Shown here: in pieces, positions 49,201-57,094 of the stretch | Numbering within the stretch: the first letter of the stretch is position 1 | Layout of the letters: the number at the start of each line of letters is the position of its first letter | DNA from: Fluviicola chungangensis | GTDB lineage: Bacteria; Bacteroidota; Bacteroidia; Flavobacteriales_D; Crocinitomicaceae | NCBI RefSeq assembly: GCF_007558725.1 | Contig: NZ_VLPL01000003.1 | Location: 248,001-312,000 of the forward strand | DNA: 64,000 bases | Direction: 5' to 3' | Made by a program: the position numbers and the translations under genes | The notes under the pieces: generated by a model | What the model was told of the DNA's origin: nothing | The model's database searches: none | What the model saw: only the letters and a program-made list of their open reading frames with translations

Positions 49201-49355
49201 GTTCCCTATTCACTATGGCCGGATCTTTGGTCAGAACGATCGACAGTTTTACAGCTAAAACAGAAGTATCGGTTGCTGACCTGACACCGGGAGTATATTT
49301 CTTACACATTCAAAGTGAGGATAAAACGAGTGTGATCAAGTTAGTAGTGGAATAA
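46287..49355 (+). CDS. Secreted T9SS type A protein with lectin-like and PKD domains
   Basis: A 1022-residue protein. Signal peptide to about residue 33 (LLAFGQ). Residues 35-225 form a sandwich domain found in Bacteroidota surface proteins (SQQIYLASEM, VVIAVDENQGSY). Ig-like modules follow; about 498-735 resemble an L-type lectin/LamG fold (VSFKMTADQPINNYG, GGADGISYSFG, LTIDPNGKASLTVDG). A GNDTTICEGESLTLDAG module, a PKD domain (YSWDFGDGTT) and a type A sorting domain end it (LNVYPNPANEFVTVEL, LTPGVYFLHIQSED). It should be T9SS-exported and may bind glycans. Operator-like repeat B is upstream; a strong terminator follows. Confidence 0.87.
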   Translation: MKKLTTFKMRNRSASRNLVLGLMLSMGSLLAFGQTITTSIGTGTNTSSNIPITSYYGYSYSQQIYLASEMDPGVQGQLNSITKIRFYYASGSVTNSDNWTIYMGSTNQTSFSSNTNWIPSTAMSQVFSGTVTFPAAGNWMEITLTTPFQWNGLSNVVIAVDENQGSYSASDGYWRSQSTSGTRAIFYRNDSTNPDPASPPTATGLISAVSQVQIVHELAPACSAAPDHATAVSSVSTICSNSPTPVNLSITGSTFATGLGYQWQYNDGSGWVDYPAGTTQDFSVFPQQTVNVHLITTCIATGDEDISEEASISVNPAPTVAADNAALAYCSGSPAQVVATGASTYAWSPATGLNVTNNDTVIANPTNSTVYSVVGTDIMGCKDTAMVTITPINKITRTATYSPTTLCTPGTAVTVTATAAPATIFGGGAYEYKFMDANGAVLQDWSASSTYNFTPAADSIYKIYADFRSNTCPDAIDSISTSIVVGFGANVAVVDYDCINLGGTVTLSSIFGQTNTETVYTNPFAAPTDVTAGIVTLGGSAAITAGRAVLTPSATGINGSLTINDPAFHTGLNNAMTVSFKMTADQPINNYGTGGADGISYSFGNDVTATGNQNGTGSKLRLSFDANDNSPNIAGIYLGYNVTGTLSPAGAGTLIHVGNIALWKLKQDVPVVLTIDPNGKASLTVDGTTVFENVQMPAAYMNANTAGWKHVFGAATGGDAMRQAIKDVLITAPSLDFAFVPATTTPTAWGSASTFTNVQPGTYDVWISSNGSASCAKKIETVEIVNTNPLVLLGNDTTICEGESLTLDAGNAGATYVWSNSQITTQTRIVTQPGPYVVNVTAPNGCVGVGSINVDVMGAPTASTIYVQNNMPTYTFTILNPQNANQYSWDFGDGTTIANAPGTVSHTYLTAGPRQVSVTLTNECGTETVIATVVVTSTAGLETNAIDGLNVYPNPANEFVTVELPSATQAIGSLFTMAGSLVRTIDSFTAKTEVSVADLTPGVYFLHIQSEDKTSVIKLVVE

Positions 49356-49432
49356 TAAACGAATTAAACGCAATTATCGAATTAATGTAGTAATTGTTCG
49401 GTAATTTTTTAGGTATAATCTCAGTTTAGAAG

Positions 49433-49462
49433 GGTGGTTTGTCTCGGCAGACCACCTTTTTT
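49433..49462 (+). terminator. Rho-independent terminator of the second cargo gene
   Basis: GGTGGTTTGT pairs with GCAGACCACC (two G-U pairs) around a 4-nt loop, followed by six T. Confidence 0.88.
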
Positions 49463-49492
49463 GTTGGTAGTGTTATCAATAATCACCTGAGT

Positions 49493-49785
49493 ATGAATTG
49501 CCACTATTGTAACGAACGCTGTATCCGAAAAGGAAAACAAAAGACTGTTTATTTCAACCTTACTTTTATCTGATGCAAAACAAATCACAACAGACAAGCT
49601 GAATATCTACAAAGAACTCATACCAATCCAGAATGCATTCAACCAAAAACAGAGGGATCAATCACATCGAACGGCAAAACCTCACTTTAAGAACGCACAT
49701 AAAGCGTCTGAACCGACGAACGATTTGTTATTCGAAATCACTAGCCATGTTGCTGGCTGTTGTGAAGATTTATTTTTGGGGATAA
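49493..49785 (+). pseudogene. Remnant of an IS1-family transposase (InsA/InsB)
   Basis: An ATG at 49493 opens MNCHYCNERCIRKGKQK, the cysteine-rich zinc-finger start of IS1 InsA, and stops after about 25 codons. Further on, the frame TTDKLNIYKELIP (about 49590-49630), then after a frameshift HSTKNRGINHIER and TLRTHIKRLNRRT with YFWG-stop at 49785 reproduce the C-terminal half of InsB. The catalytic centre between them is deleted. It is a non-functional footprint between the cargo gene and rfbB. No clear terminal inverted repeats or target duplication were identified. Confidence 0.78.
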
Positions 49786-49963
49786 TTCTCAATCGTGAGA
49801 AATCGGGTAGTTTTTGGTGGTTTTGATTGGTGATAAATTCGTGGCACGAGTCGTTACTAAAGCAGACTTCCAGTCGCTATCGTCTTCAAGACGCGCGCCA
49901 GCTTTATTTATGTGCTTATCCTCGCGCTCATTCTCATTCTGATTTGTTATTTTTACTTCTTGT

Positions 49964-51022
49964 ATGACAACACAAAAACAGATACTGGTAACAGGCGGCG
50001 CAGGATTCATCGGATCGCATGTGGTTCGCCTGTTGGTAAACAACTATCCGGCTTACCAAATCATCACGTTTGATTCCTTGACGTATGCAGGAAACCTGTC
50101 CAATTTGAAGGACGTAATGGATGCAAAAAATCACACTTTTTTCAAAGGGGATATTACTTCTGAGCAGGATGTGAAAGCGGCATTTGAACAGCATCAGATC
50201 ACAGATGTGATCCATTTGGCTGCAGAATCGCATGTGGACCGTTCCATTGAAGGGCCGATGGAATTTGTGCATACCAATGTGGTGGGTACCGTCAACCTCA
50301 TGAACCAGGCAAGGGCTTCCTGGAAAGAATTGGACGGACACATTTTTTACCATGTTTCCACCGATGAAGTATTCGGATCGTTGGGCGATGAAGGATTTTT
50401 TACGGAAACAACACCGTATGATCCGAGAAGCCCGTATTCTGCCTCCAAAGCTGCTTCCGACCACTTTGTTTCTGCCTATTATCATACGTACGGTTTCCCG
50501 GTGAAACGGTCGAATTGTTCCAATAATTACGGTAGCAACCATCATCCGGAAAAACTCATCCCGTTGATGATCAATAATATCCTGAACAAAAAACCATTGC
50601 CGGTTTACGGGGAAGGAATCAATGTACGGGATTGGTTGTGGGTAGAAGATCATGCACGGGCAATTGACGTGATCTTTCACCACGGAGAAATCGGGTGTAA
50701 CTACAACATCGGTGGCTGGAATGAGTGGCGAAACATTGACCTGATCCACGAGCTCTGTAAAATCATGGACGAAGAACTGGAACGAAAACCCGGGGAAAGT
50801 GCCGAACTGATTACGTATGTAAAAGACCGTGCGGGACACGATTTGCGTTATGCCATCGACGCAACCAAATTGTTCGATGAATTGGGCTGGAAGCCAAGTA
50901 TTACCTTTGAGGAAGGTCTTAGAAATACGGTGATCTGGTACCTCAATAACCAGGATTGGGTCAAAGAAGTAACCTCCGGAGCATACCAGGATTATTACAA
51001 AAACATGTATAACCAGCGCTAA
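49964..51022 (+). CDS. rfbB: dTDP-glucose 4,6-dehydratase
   Basis: A 352-residue extended SDR of normal length. It shows VTGGAGFIGSHVVRLL, HLAAESHVDRSIEGP, HVSTDEVFGSLG, the YSASKAASDHFV motif (YxxxK) and RSNCSNNYGSNHHPEKLIP. It converts dTDP-glucose to dTDP-4-keto-6-deoxyglucose, the substrate of the RfbC epimerase at 28543. The pathway is thus split across the window, and rfbA and rfbD must lie elsewhere. It is 2 bp from the phosphatase gene. Confidence 0.95.
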   Translation: MTTQKQILVTGGAGFIGSHVVRLLVNNYPAYQIITFDSLTYAGNLSNLKDVMDAKNHTFFKGDITSEQDVKAAFEQHQITDVIHLAAESHVDRSIEGPMEFVHTNVVGTVNLMNQARASWKELDGHIFYHVSTDEVFGSLGDEGFFTETTPYDPRSPYSASKAASDHFVSAYYHTYGFPVKRSNCSNNYGSNHHPEKLIPLMINNILNKKPLPVYGEGINVRDWLWVEDHARAIDVIFHHGEIGCNYNIGGWNEWRNIDLIHELCKIMDEELERKPGESAELITYVKDRAGHDLRYAIDATKLFDELGWKPSITFEEGLRNTVIWYLNNQDWVKEVTSGAYQDYYKNMYNQR

Positions 51023-51024
51023 GA

Positions 51025-51768
51025 ATGGGATTATTCGACATGTTTAACCGGCAGAAAAAAGAAGCTGTCGATTTGGGGGGAACGTTGCTTGTTGATATTC
51101 ATAGTCACCTGCTTCCTGGGATTGATGATGGTGCGCCAACGATGGATCATACGATCGGAATGCTCCGAAAGTTTGAAGAATTGGGGTATCAAAAACTGAT
51201 CTTCACACCACATATCTTGTCGGGGGTGTATGATAACACTTCTGAGATTATTTTGCAAAAACTTGATGAAGTCCGGTATGTAAGCCGGGAATTGGGGTTA
51301 AACCTGGTCCTGGAGGCCTCGGCAGAATATTATTTCGATGAAACCCTGTTTGAACGGGTCCGCCAAAAGGATTTATTGCCTTTTCACGGAAATCACATTC
51401 TCTTTGAATTCTCCTTCAGGAATCAACCCTCTCAAATCGAAGACATCGTTTTTAGCTTGAAATCAGCCGGTTATCAGCCGGTTTTAGCCCATTTTGAGCG
51501 GTACATGTATTTTCATCCGTCGATTGAGGTTGCACTATCCCTGCGTGAACGGGGTTGTTATATCCAGGTCAACCTGAATTCCTTTACCGGTCATTACGGC
51601 CCGGATGTGAAGAACCAGGCGATCCGCTTACTGAAAGCCGGATTGATCGATATCCTGGGAAGTGATTGCCACCGGATCCAGCACCTGGAATTGTTGGAAA
51701 GCTCACTGAAAGAATCGGTTTTTCATCAATTACTGGAATTAAAAGTCAAAAACCCGTTGTTTCTTTAA
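51025..51768 (+). CDS. CpsB/CapC-family (PHP-type) tyrosine-protein phosphatase
   Basis: A 247-residue protein with PHP metal-binding motifs: DIHSHLLPGIDDGA near residue 24, FTPHI at about 60, EFSF near 130 and DCHRI at about 215. CpsB/YwqE-type enzymes are manganese-dependent phosphatases that remove phosphate from BY-kinases. The Wzc-like kinase at 29092-31449 is the obvious partner, although its gene is 20 kb away. It is translationally linked to rfbB (2 bp). Confidence 0.88.
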   Translation: MGLFDMFNRQKKEAVDLGGTLLVDIHSHLLPGIDDGAPTMDHTIGMLRKFEELGYQKLIFTPHILSGVYDNTSEIILQKLDEVRYVSRELGLNLVLEASAEYYFDETLFERVRQKDLLPFHGNHILFEFSFRNQPSQIEDIVFSLKSAGYQPVLAHFERYMYFHPSIEVALSLRERGCYIQVNLNSFTGHYGPDVKNQAIRLLKAGLIDILGSDCHRIQHLELLESSLKESVFHQLLELKVKNPLFL

Positions 51769-51949
51769 GCCGCATCAGTTTATTTCCTCACAAATGCGCA
51801 AATAAAATGCTCGCCTGCCGGTCCCGCTATTGAAATTAACGTTCTGATAGAATGACTCTAGAGTTAATTTTGAGGAAAAAGGCGACCGGTAAAAGGAATT
51901 ATATACTTAACACAGGTAACTTCTGAAACCGATTATTTTTGAAAAGTAG

Positions 51950-52075
51950 TGTCCCAGAATATAGGTGATAAACAATTTTTCACGCAGATAATATATAATC
52001 AAAATCTGCGCTCCGACCATGTCGGAGTCCATATAATCTGCGTGCTCTAAAAAAAATCACCTAAACTTTAGGACA
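51950..52075. mobile_element. MITE-like 126-bp nested palindrome
   Basis: The 20-bp ends (TGTCCCAGAATATAGGTGAT at 51950 and the reverse complement of 52056-52075) match at 16 of 20 positions. Inside lie CACGCAGAT/ATCTGCGTG (51981-51989, 52036-52044) and a central perfect hairpin CTCCGAC-CAT-GTCGGAG (52011-52027). No coding capacity. The structure fits a non-autonomous transposable element; no target-site duplication is clear. Confidence 0.5.
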
Positions 52076-52114
52076 ATGCGTTTTGAAAAATATTCTCTAA
52101 TAATTTAAGTGACC

Positions 52115-52283
52115 ATTTTTTCACAGATGCACTGATTATCTGTGGCGCATACCAGTCGCCACTTAAGCGAGTGCGTTGCGCCTTTGCTGAAGCTCTTGCC
52201 TTTGTGTAGCCCCTTCGGCAGAGCAAGGTCAGCGTAAGCATTAGCCGAGTAGTTAATCTGGGCATTTGCGGGAAAGATAACGA
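52115..52283. repeat. Degenerate intergenic repeat segment
   Basis: CACAGAT-(9 nt)-ATCTGTG at about 52130 is followed by a GC-richer block with GCTGA...TCAGC and CTTGC...GCAAG inverted pairs and the phrase GGCATTTGCGGGAAAG. Such CAGAT / CATTTGCGGG phrases recall intergenic repeats common in Bacteroidota; related wording (GCTGATTTCGCTGATGGC) occurs at 63373. Confidence 0.4.
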
Positions 52284-52366
52284 ATGCCTGCCTGTAGCTA
52301 CTGAAAATTATGAATAACCCGGGTCTTTTTTAAGGCAGATGATTAATGGTCAATTGTTAAAATTTC

Positions 52367-52398
52367 TTTGGAAAGTTCGTTTTTTTAAGTTAATTTTT
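52367..52398 (+). promoter_or_regulatory. Putative promoter of the membrane-YceI fusion gene
   Basis: TTTG at 52367-52370, exactly 20 bp, then TAATTTTT at 52391-52398 (last base off consensus). It lies inside an upstream in-frame extension and so places the real start at 52441 or 52465. Confidence 0.55.
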
Positions 52399-52440
52399 CA
52401 CTTGGCCGCGAAAACGATCGGGCAATTCCAAGTTGGAATA

Positions 52441-54006
52441 ATGACTACACTTAAAAGCACCGCTATGGAAAATTACCTGGGAATGGGCGTTGGAATAATT
52501 GCAATCATCAGCGCCTTTTTAGTGCGTTCCGCATTTCTTTTTAAAACTTCACTGTGCATCGCCATCATTTGTTTGACTGTGGTTTTGACCAATGGATTTG
52601 AAAACGATCCTTCATTGGAACTGATTTGTTTTACATTGATCGGAATGATTGCCTTGGGGTATGTGATTTCCCTGCTTCCGGAAAAAATCAGGAGCATTGC
52701 ACCTTATTTTGTCGGCATGCTGGCTTTAATCCCGATCGGAGCCAAAGCAAATTACCAGGGATTCGAAGTGAACTGGACATTTGAAGTTGCCGCATTTGCA
52801 ATTATTGGGTCCATTATTCCGTTGTTTGCCAAAATAAAGGATTGGTTTGCGGAACGGTGGTTCGGTGCGAATAAGGTGGAATTCAGTACGGCGGTCTCAT
52901 TGGTTTACCTGGGGATTTTTGTCTTTGTGGCTTCGTTCATGGTTTCCACATTCGGGGTGATCTTGCTGGCAACAGGATATTTTGCAGCCAATTTGGCTTT
53001 GCGCTCAAACAATGGCTTGCAATTGAGTATATTGCTTTTCGCAGTTTCCTGGATTTTCTTTTCCTTAAATGCGCTGGAAATACCGGATTCCCTTCTGAAA
53101 GGGAACTTATGGATGGGGATTTTGGCCGGTTTGGGGTCGCTTTGGGCATGCAAATCGATTCGAAGTGAAAAAGCACGCATTTTTCTGAGTTTATTCCTTC
53201 CACTGGTGATCATCGGCGTATTGGTAAGTTTCGGATTAATCAATGAGAATTTTGGGGGAATGCCGACCTACCTGGGAGCAATCATCGGTTCTTCTTTGGC
53301 GCTTGCTCTCATTGAACAGCCGGAGGCAGAAAAACCTTTCCAGGGAATGTTGCTGCCACTTATTTTGATCGGTTTTACATTTCCTACGGCTACCTGTCTT
53401 CGGCGTGAAAAATTGGAAGTTGAGACCTTGTTGGCAAAATCGGATGAATTAACCGGCCAGCCGGCTAAGAAAAAGGATGTGATGGACATGCCGGCAATTG
53501 CACTGACTGATGGTGATGCCGGAGCATGGGAAAGTATAGCTGCCAATTCAAAACTGGAGTTTGAAGTAGGTCCGGCTGCCAGTAGAACATCTGGTGCGAT
53601 TAAAGATTTCACAGTTGATATTCAGTTGGATAAAGCTGGGGTTCTGGAAAATTTGAATGTGGAAATGAAAAGCGCGAGCTTGACAACTTTCAATGACATC
53701 CGGGATGAATCGGTATTGGGTGATGAGTTTATTGAAAGTGAAAAGTATCCGAAAATAACCTTCCGGTCGAAGAAAATTGAGAAAATAGGGGAAGATTATA
53801 AAATTACCGGCGACCTGAAATTTGTCGGTGCAAAAGTGGAAACGGTCTTGAACCTGCGCTTTGTGTCGAAAGTAGAGAAAGATGGAAGTGAAATCCTGGT
53901 ATTTGTTGGTAAAACGGTGGTCGACAGAACCAAGCACAACATGACTTCCGATTCCAAGATCGGGGATTTGGTGGATGTAACGTTTGAAGTTGCCGTAGCC
54001 CGTTAA
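52441..54006 (+). CDS. Polytopic membrane protein fused to a C-terminal YceI-like domain
   Basis: Read from the ATG at 52441 (521 residues; an ATG at 52465 is possible). Residues about 10-345 contain roughly ten hydrophobic segments (GMGVGIIAIISAFLV, LICFTLIGMIALGYVI, FLSLFLPLVIIGVLVSF, LLPLILIGFTF) with no family recognised. Residues about 355-521 match YceI: SKLEFEVGPAASRTSG, LTTFNDIRDESVLGDEFIES, KYPKITFRSKKI, DLKFVGAKV, VDRTKHNM and VDVTFEVAVAR. YceI proteins are normally secreted lipocalin-like proteins that bind isoprenoids such as polyprenyl quinones. Here the domain would face the periplasm at the end of a membrane protein, suggesting handling of a membrane isoprenoid. That function is inference. 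Confidence 0.75.
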   Translation: MTTLKSTAMENYLGMGVGIIAIISAFLVRSAFLFKTSLCIAIICLTVVLTNGFENDPSLELICFTLIGMIALGYVISLLPEKIRSIAPYFVGMLALIPIGAKANYQGFEVNWTFEVAAFAIIGSIIPLFAKIKDWFAERWFGANKVEFSTAVSLVYLGIFVFVASFMVSTFGVILLATGYFAANLALRSNNGLQLSILLFAVSWIFFSLNALEIPDSLLKGNLWMGILAGLGSLWACKSIRSEKARIFLSLFLPLVIIGVLVSFGLINENFGGMPTYLGAIIGSSLALALIEQPEAEKPFQGMLLPLILIGFTFPTATCLRREKLEVETLLAKSDELTGQPAKKKDVMDMPAIALTDGDAGAWESIAANSKLEFEVGPAASRTSGAIKDFTVDIQLDKAGVLENLNVEMKSASLTTFNDIRDESVLGDEFIESEKYPKITFRSKKIEKIGEDYKITGDLKFVGAKVETVLNLRFVSKVEKDGSEILVFVGKTVVDRTKHNMTSDSKIGDLVDVTFEVAVAR

Positions 54007-54062
54007 GATAGATTTTGCAGATTCACTCGGATTGTAAAGACAGAAAGTTGTATTTTTCGCTC

Positions 54063-54938
54063 GTGAAAGTGCTTCTTTTCTGTCTTTTTTCGTTGGCCTT
54101 CGGTGTTTCTGCACAACTTCCGGATACGACCTGGAATAAGCGTTCTTACTGGGTAGGCGGGACCGACCTGGTATTGGGAGGTGGAAGCGTTGTCTTACTT
54201 TCTGCTGTTTGGTACCAGGAATACCCTAAATCCAAATTTCATGCCTTCAATGATTCCAATGAATGGTTGTACATGGACAAATTGGGACATGCATATACCT
54301 CTTATAAATTGTCAACGGTTAATTATGCTGCCTGGCGCTGGGCACGGATGCCGAAGAAGAAAGCCGTTTTGGTTTCAGGTGGAATTGCCTGGACTTACCA
54401 GTTTTCGGTAGAGATCCTGGATGGGTTCAGTGCCGAATGGGGATTTTCCTGGGCAGATCTGACAGCAAATACGGCCGGAGTAGGTTTATTCATCGGTCAG
54501 CAATTAGGTTGGGACGAACAGCGTTTCCAGCTCAAATTCGGATACAAACCATCGCCTTATGCGGCAATTCGCCCGAATACACTGGGTTCTTCTTTCTCCG
54601 AACGCTTATTAAAGGACTACAATGCACAAAGCTACTGGTTGTGTGTAGCCCCCGGCACTTTTCTCAAAGAATCAACATTTCCGAAATGGATCCAAATCGG
54701 TTTTGGATATAGCATCGATGCGAAACTGAACGGAGATTTAAACACCTATACGGACGTAAATACGGGGAAGACCTATTTCGCACGGTCAGAATATGCCCTT
54801 TCATTGGATATAGACTGGTCGCAACTTCCCATCAAAAAACCGTGGTTAAAAAAAGTATTGAAACCTTTGAATGCGATTAAAATACCTTTTCCTGCTGTGT
54901 TTTGGAGGAATGGGGTGTGTTATTTCGGGATGTTTTAA
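54063..54938 (+). CDS. DUF2279 family predicted periplasmic/outer-membrane protein
   Basis: A 291-residue reading from the GTG at 54063, which starts a clean signal peptide (KVLLFCLFSLAFGVSAQ); a TTG at 54015 would add a charged, cysteine-containing tail and is unlikely. DUF2279 features: MDKLGHAYTSYKLS, VSGGIAWTYQFSVEILDGFSAEWGFSWADLTANTAG, split over about residues 75-150. The C-terminal half is rich in alternating strands and ends CYFGMF. The function of the family is unknown. It may be co-transcribed with the preceding YceI fusion (57 bp). Confidence 0.75.
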   Translation: MKVLLFCLFSLAFGVSAQLPDTTWNKRSYWVGGTDLVLGGGSVVLLSAVWYQEYPKSKFHAFNDSNEWLYMDKLGHAYTSYKLSTVNYAAWRWARMPKKKAVLVSGGIAWTYQFSVEILDGFSAEWGFSWADLTANTAGVGLFIGQQLGWDEQRFQLKFGYKPSPYAAIRPNTLGSSFSERLLKDYNAQSYWLCVAPGTFLKESTFPKWIQIGFGYSIDAKLNGDLNTYTDVNTGKTYFARSEYALSLDIDWSQLPIKKPWLKKVLKPLNAIKIPFPAVFWRNGVCYFGMF

Positions 54939-55025
54939 TTACTTTTCGGTAAGTGGTGTCCTGTTTTCTCAAACGGGTTAAACTATCGGGACTCGCGTGC
55001 ATCTAAATGTTACAAACGAACACAC

Positions 55026-56270
55026 ATGAAAATTATCTTCTCATTCATTCTGATTTTCCCTTTATTTCTTACCGCTCAATATTCGGATCCGAATGTAGGT
55101 AAACCAACTTCCGGTTATGGGTCGGACGGAACGTATACGGTTGCTTCCGAGGCCTTTAATAATGACCATTACAATGGGGAGAACATCGTGATTTATCACC
55201 CGCAGGAAATTACCACACCGGTCCCGACGATTTTCTATTCACATGGTTACGGCGGGAACAATCCCGTTTACATCAAAGGATTGACTGATTTTGTCGCGAA
55301 AAAGGGATATGCGCTGGTATTCGTTCCTTACCAAACGCTGGGAGTCACAGTTCCGGATCGTTATGCCAATTTGCTGGAAGGATTCCGCAAAGCAGCACGC
55401 GATTATCCGGACATCATTGATACCACTCGTGCAGCTTTCATGGGACATTCTTTTGGCGGCGGAGCTTCATTCGGGAACGCATTCACCTGTTTTACAGAGA
55501 ATAATTGGGGAAGTAACGGAAGATTCATCTATGTTTCTGCAGAATGGTATTCCTACAACATCAACCAGAACGATTTGCAGAGCTTTCCTTCGGATGTGAA
55601 ACTGGTGACGGAGATTTACGAAAGCGATTCCACGAATGATCACCGGTTGGCAGCAGACATTTTCCGCAATATTTCCATTTCAAATGCAGAGAAGGATTTC
55701 CTGGTCCTTCAAAGAGATACGGTAAATGGATATGTTTACCCGGCAGATCACAACACACCGAATACGGTGATTGCATTGAATGCACACGATTATTACGGAA
55801 TTTACCGCATACTCGATGCCTTGGCAGATTATACCTGGAATGGAAATATGGCGGCGAAGGACGTTTGCCTTGGAAATGGTTCGTCTGCCCAAGTCACACT
55901 TCCTGGCGGATTGAAACCGATGCTTCAGACCGATGCTCCATACATTACGCGGCCAATGTCGAGTTACCAGTTTCCATGTGACTCAACGATCAATTTGCGA
56001 ATTGCTTACTGTGAACCTTTGAATGGAATTTCCGAAAATGAACGGAATTCAATAAACATTTACCCGAATCCTTTTCAGTCGGATTTTGTGCTTAAAACAA
56101 CGATTGAACTAACTGAAATTCATGTATTTGATGTGCTTGGACACGAATTGCCGGTAAACGTGCAAAAGGTAGCTTCGGGTTATTCTTTTGAAGCACAATA
56201 TTTGAAAGAAGGTGTTTACTTTGTACAAACCAATGTGGGAGTTGTACAACTGATCAAAAATGGAAAATAA
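55026..56270 (+). CDS. Secreted alpha/beta hydrolase with T9SS type A sorting domain
   Basis: A 414-residue protein with a signal peptide (1-17, FLTAQ). The hydrolase core has FYSHGYGGNNPVYI (oxyanion region), the nucleophile elbow GHSFGGGASFG with its serine at about 140, and YPADHNTPNTV with the likely catalytic histidine. About 335-414 form a type A sorting domain (INIYPNPFQSDFVLKT, LKEGVYFVQTN). The fold recalls dienelactone-hydrolase/chlorophyllase and polyester-hydrolase-like families, but the substrate is unknown. It would be secreted through the T9SS. The last 11 bp overlap the next gene. Confidence 0.8.
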   Translation: MKIIFSFILIFPLFLTAQYSDPNVGKPTSGYGSDGTYTVASEAFNNDHYNGENIVIYHPQEITTPVPTIFYSHGYGGNNPVYIKGLTDFVAKKGYALVFVPYQTLGVTVPDRYANLLEGFRKAARDYPDIIDTTRAAFMGHSFGGGASFGNAFTCFTENNWGSNGRFIYVSAEWYSYNINQNDLQSFPSDVKLVTEIYESDSTNDHRLAADIFRNISISNAEKDFLVLQRDTVNGYVYPADHNTPNTVIALNAHDYYGIYRILDALADYTWNGNMAAKDVCLGNGSSAQVTLPGGLKPMLQTDAPYITRPMSSYQFPCDSTINLRIAYCEPLNGISENERNSINIYPNPFQSDFVLKTTIELTEIHVFDVLGHELPVNVQKVASGYSFEAQYLKEGVYFVQTNVGVVQLIKNGK

Positions 56271-57093
56271 GCATATTCAAATCGAGTGCCCGAACGGAAC
56301 CATACGGGGAAATTTCACTTCTTGCGGTACAGACTCTCCGCTGGTATTGATGGCTTGCGGGCACAATGGGTTTTATCATTTCGGGATGTTCCCCACGATT
56401 CAACGACTTCTTGCTGAAAAAGGCATTTCTTCCGTTGCATTTAATTACACGCATTGTGGTATTTCAGATGACGGGGATTATTTCAATGACCTGGAAGGAT
56501 ATAAAGCGAATTGTCGCAGACTGGAAGTGGAGGATCTGACTTTTATGGCAAAAGAGATTGCAACGAATCCGCTCTTCCACAAACCGGATCATTTATTCCT
56601 TCTGGGACATAGCATGGGTGGTTTTTCGGTCGTATTTGCTTCAAAAACTATTCAAAATTCGGGGATCGAACTTGCTGGAATTATTTTATTGAATGCGCTG
56701 CGGACATTGGATGTGCGAACCCCCGAGATCATGGAAGAATGGAAGGCGAATGGGGTTTATTTCCGGTCCAATATGCGCACCAAACAAGAACTGCCTCAGG
56801 GTCCTGAGTTTTTAGCGGAAACGTTGGCGAGTGGTACAACCTGGAATATGCAGCCAATTGTGGAGAAACTGACCATTCCGTGTTTTGTTGCTCATGCAGT
56901 AGACGACGAGTCAGTTCCTTTTGAGCATGGACGTACGATTTTTTCCTGGGTGTATAAAAACAATTCCCAAAATGCGTTTTTACCGATCCCGAATGCGGGA
57001 CATACGCTGAATACGACACATCCGATGAAACGTGATTCGGAAGAGTTACGCTTTTTTTGTGAACAGGTGGTGAATTGGATTGAAAATTTATAA
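56260..57093 (+). CDS. Cytoplasmic alpha/beta hydrolase
   Basis: A 277-residue protein without signal peptide. It shows MACGHNGFYHFG near the N-terminus, the nucleophile elbow FLLGHSMGGFSVVFASK (Ser about 113), AHAVDDESVPFEHG with the likely catalytic Asp, and NAGHTLNTTHPM with the likely His. Substrate unknown. Its start lies inside the last codons of the secreted hydrolase, so the two are translated together; the proteins are only distantly alike, so this is not a simple tandem duplication. A palindromic terminator follows. Confidence 0.8.
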   Translation: MENKHIQIECPNGTIRGNFTSCGTDSPLVLMACGHNGFYHFGMFPTIQRLLAEKGISSVAFNYTHCGISDDGDYFNDLEGYKANCRRLEVEDLTFMAKEIATNPLFHKPDHLFLLGHSMGGFSVVFASKTIQNSGIELAGIILLNALRTLDVRTPEIMEEWKANGVYFRSNMRTKQELPQGPEFLAETLASGTTWNMQPIVEKLTIPCFVAHAVDDESVPFEHGRTIFSWVYKNNSQNAFLPIPNAGHTLNTTHPMKRDSEELRFFCEQVVNWIENL

Positions 57094-57094
57094 T

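Larger units (their letters stand above)
49356..49963. other. Gap with a terminator and a decayed IS1-family element
   Basis: The 608-bp gap holds the terminator at 49433-49462 and the transposase remnant at 49493-49785. The rest (49786-49963) is AT-rich with no gene; TTATTTTTAC at about 49948 is a weak -7 candidate for rfbB. Confidence 0.6.
51769..52440. other. Repeat-rich gene-free region
   Basis: This 672-bp stretch holds a nested inverted repeat (CCGGTC/GACCGG and AAATTAAC/GTTAATTT, 51818-51889), the 126-bp MITE-like element at 51950-52075, a degenerate CACAGAT/ATCTGTG hairpin and GC-rich imperfect repeats (52115-52283), and a good promoter at 52367-52398. No protein-coding frame is convincing. 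Confidence 0.65.

Noticed and set aside
49789-50043. Minus-strand frame overlapping the rfbB start
   Set aside because: It conflicts with rfbB and has low-complexity composition.
52068-52265. Minus-strand frame in the repeat-rich gap
   Set aside because: It is made of intergenic repeat sequence and includes one end of the MITE-like element.
54978-55005. TGTCCTGTTTTCTCA phrase before the secreted hydrolase, resembling the cargo operator
   Set aside because: It lacks the 11-bp repeat step and the CTAAT end, so it is not counted as a third copy.
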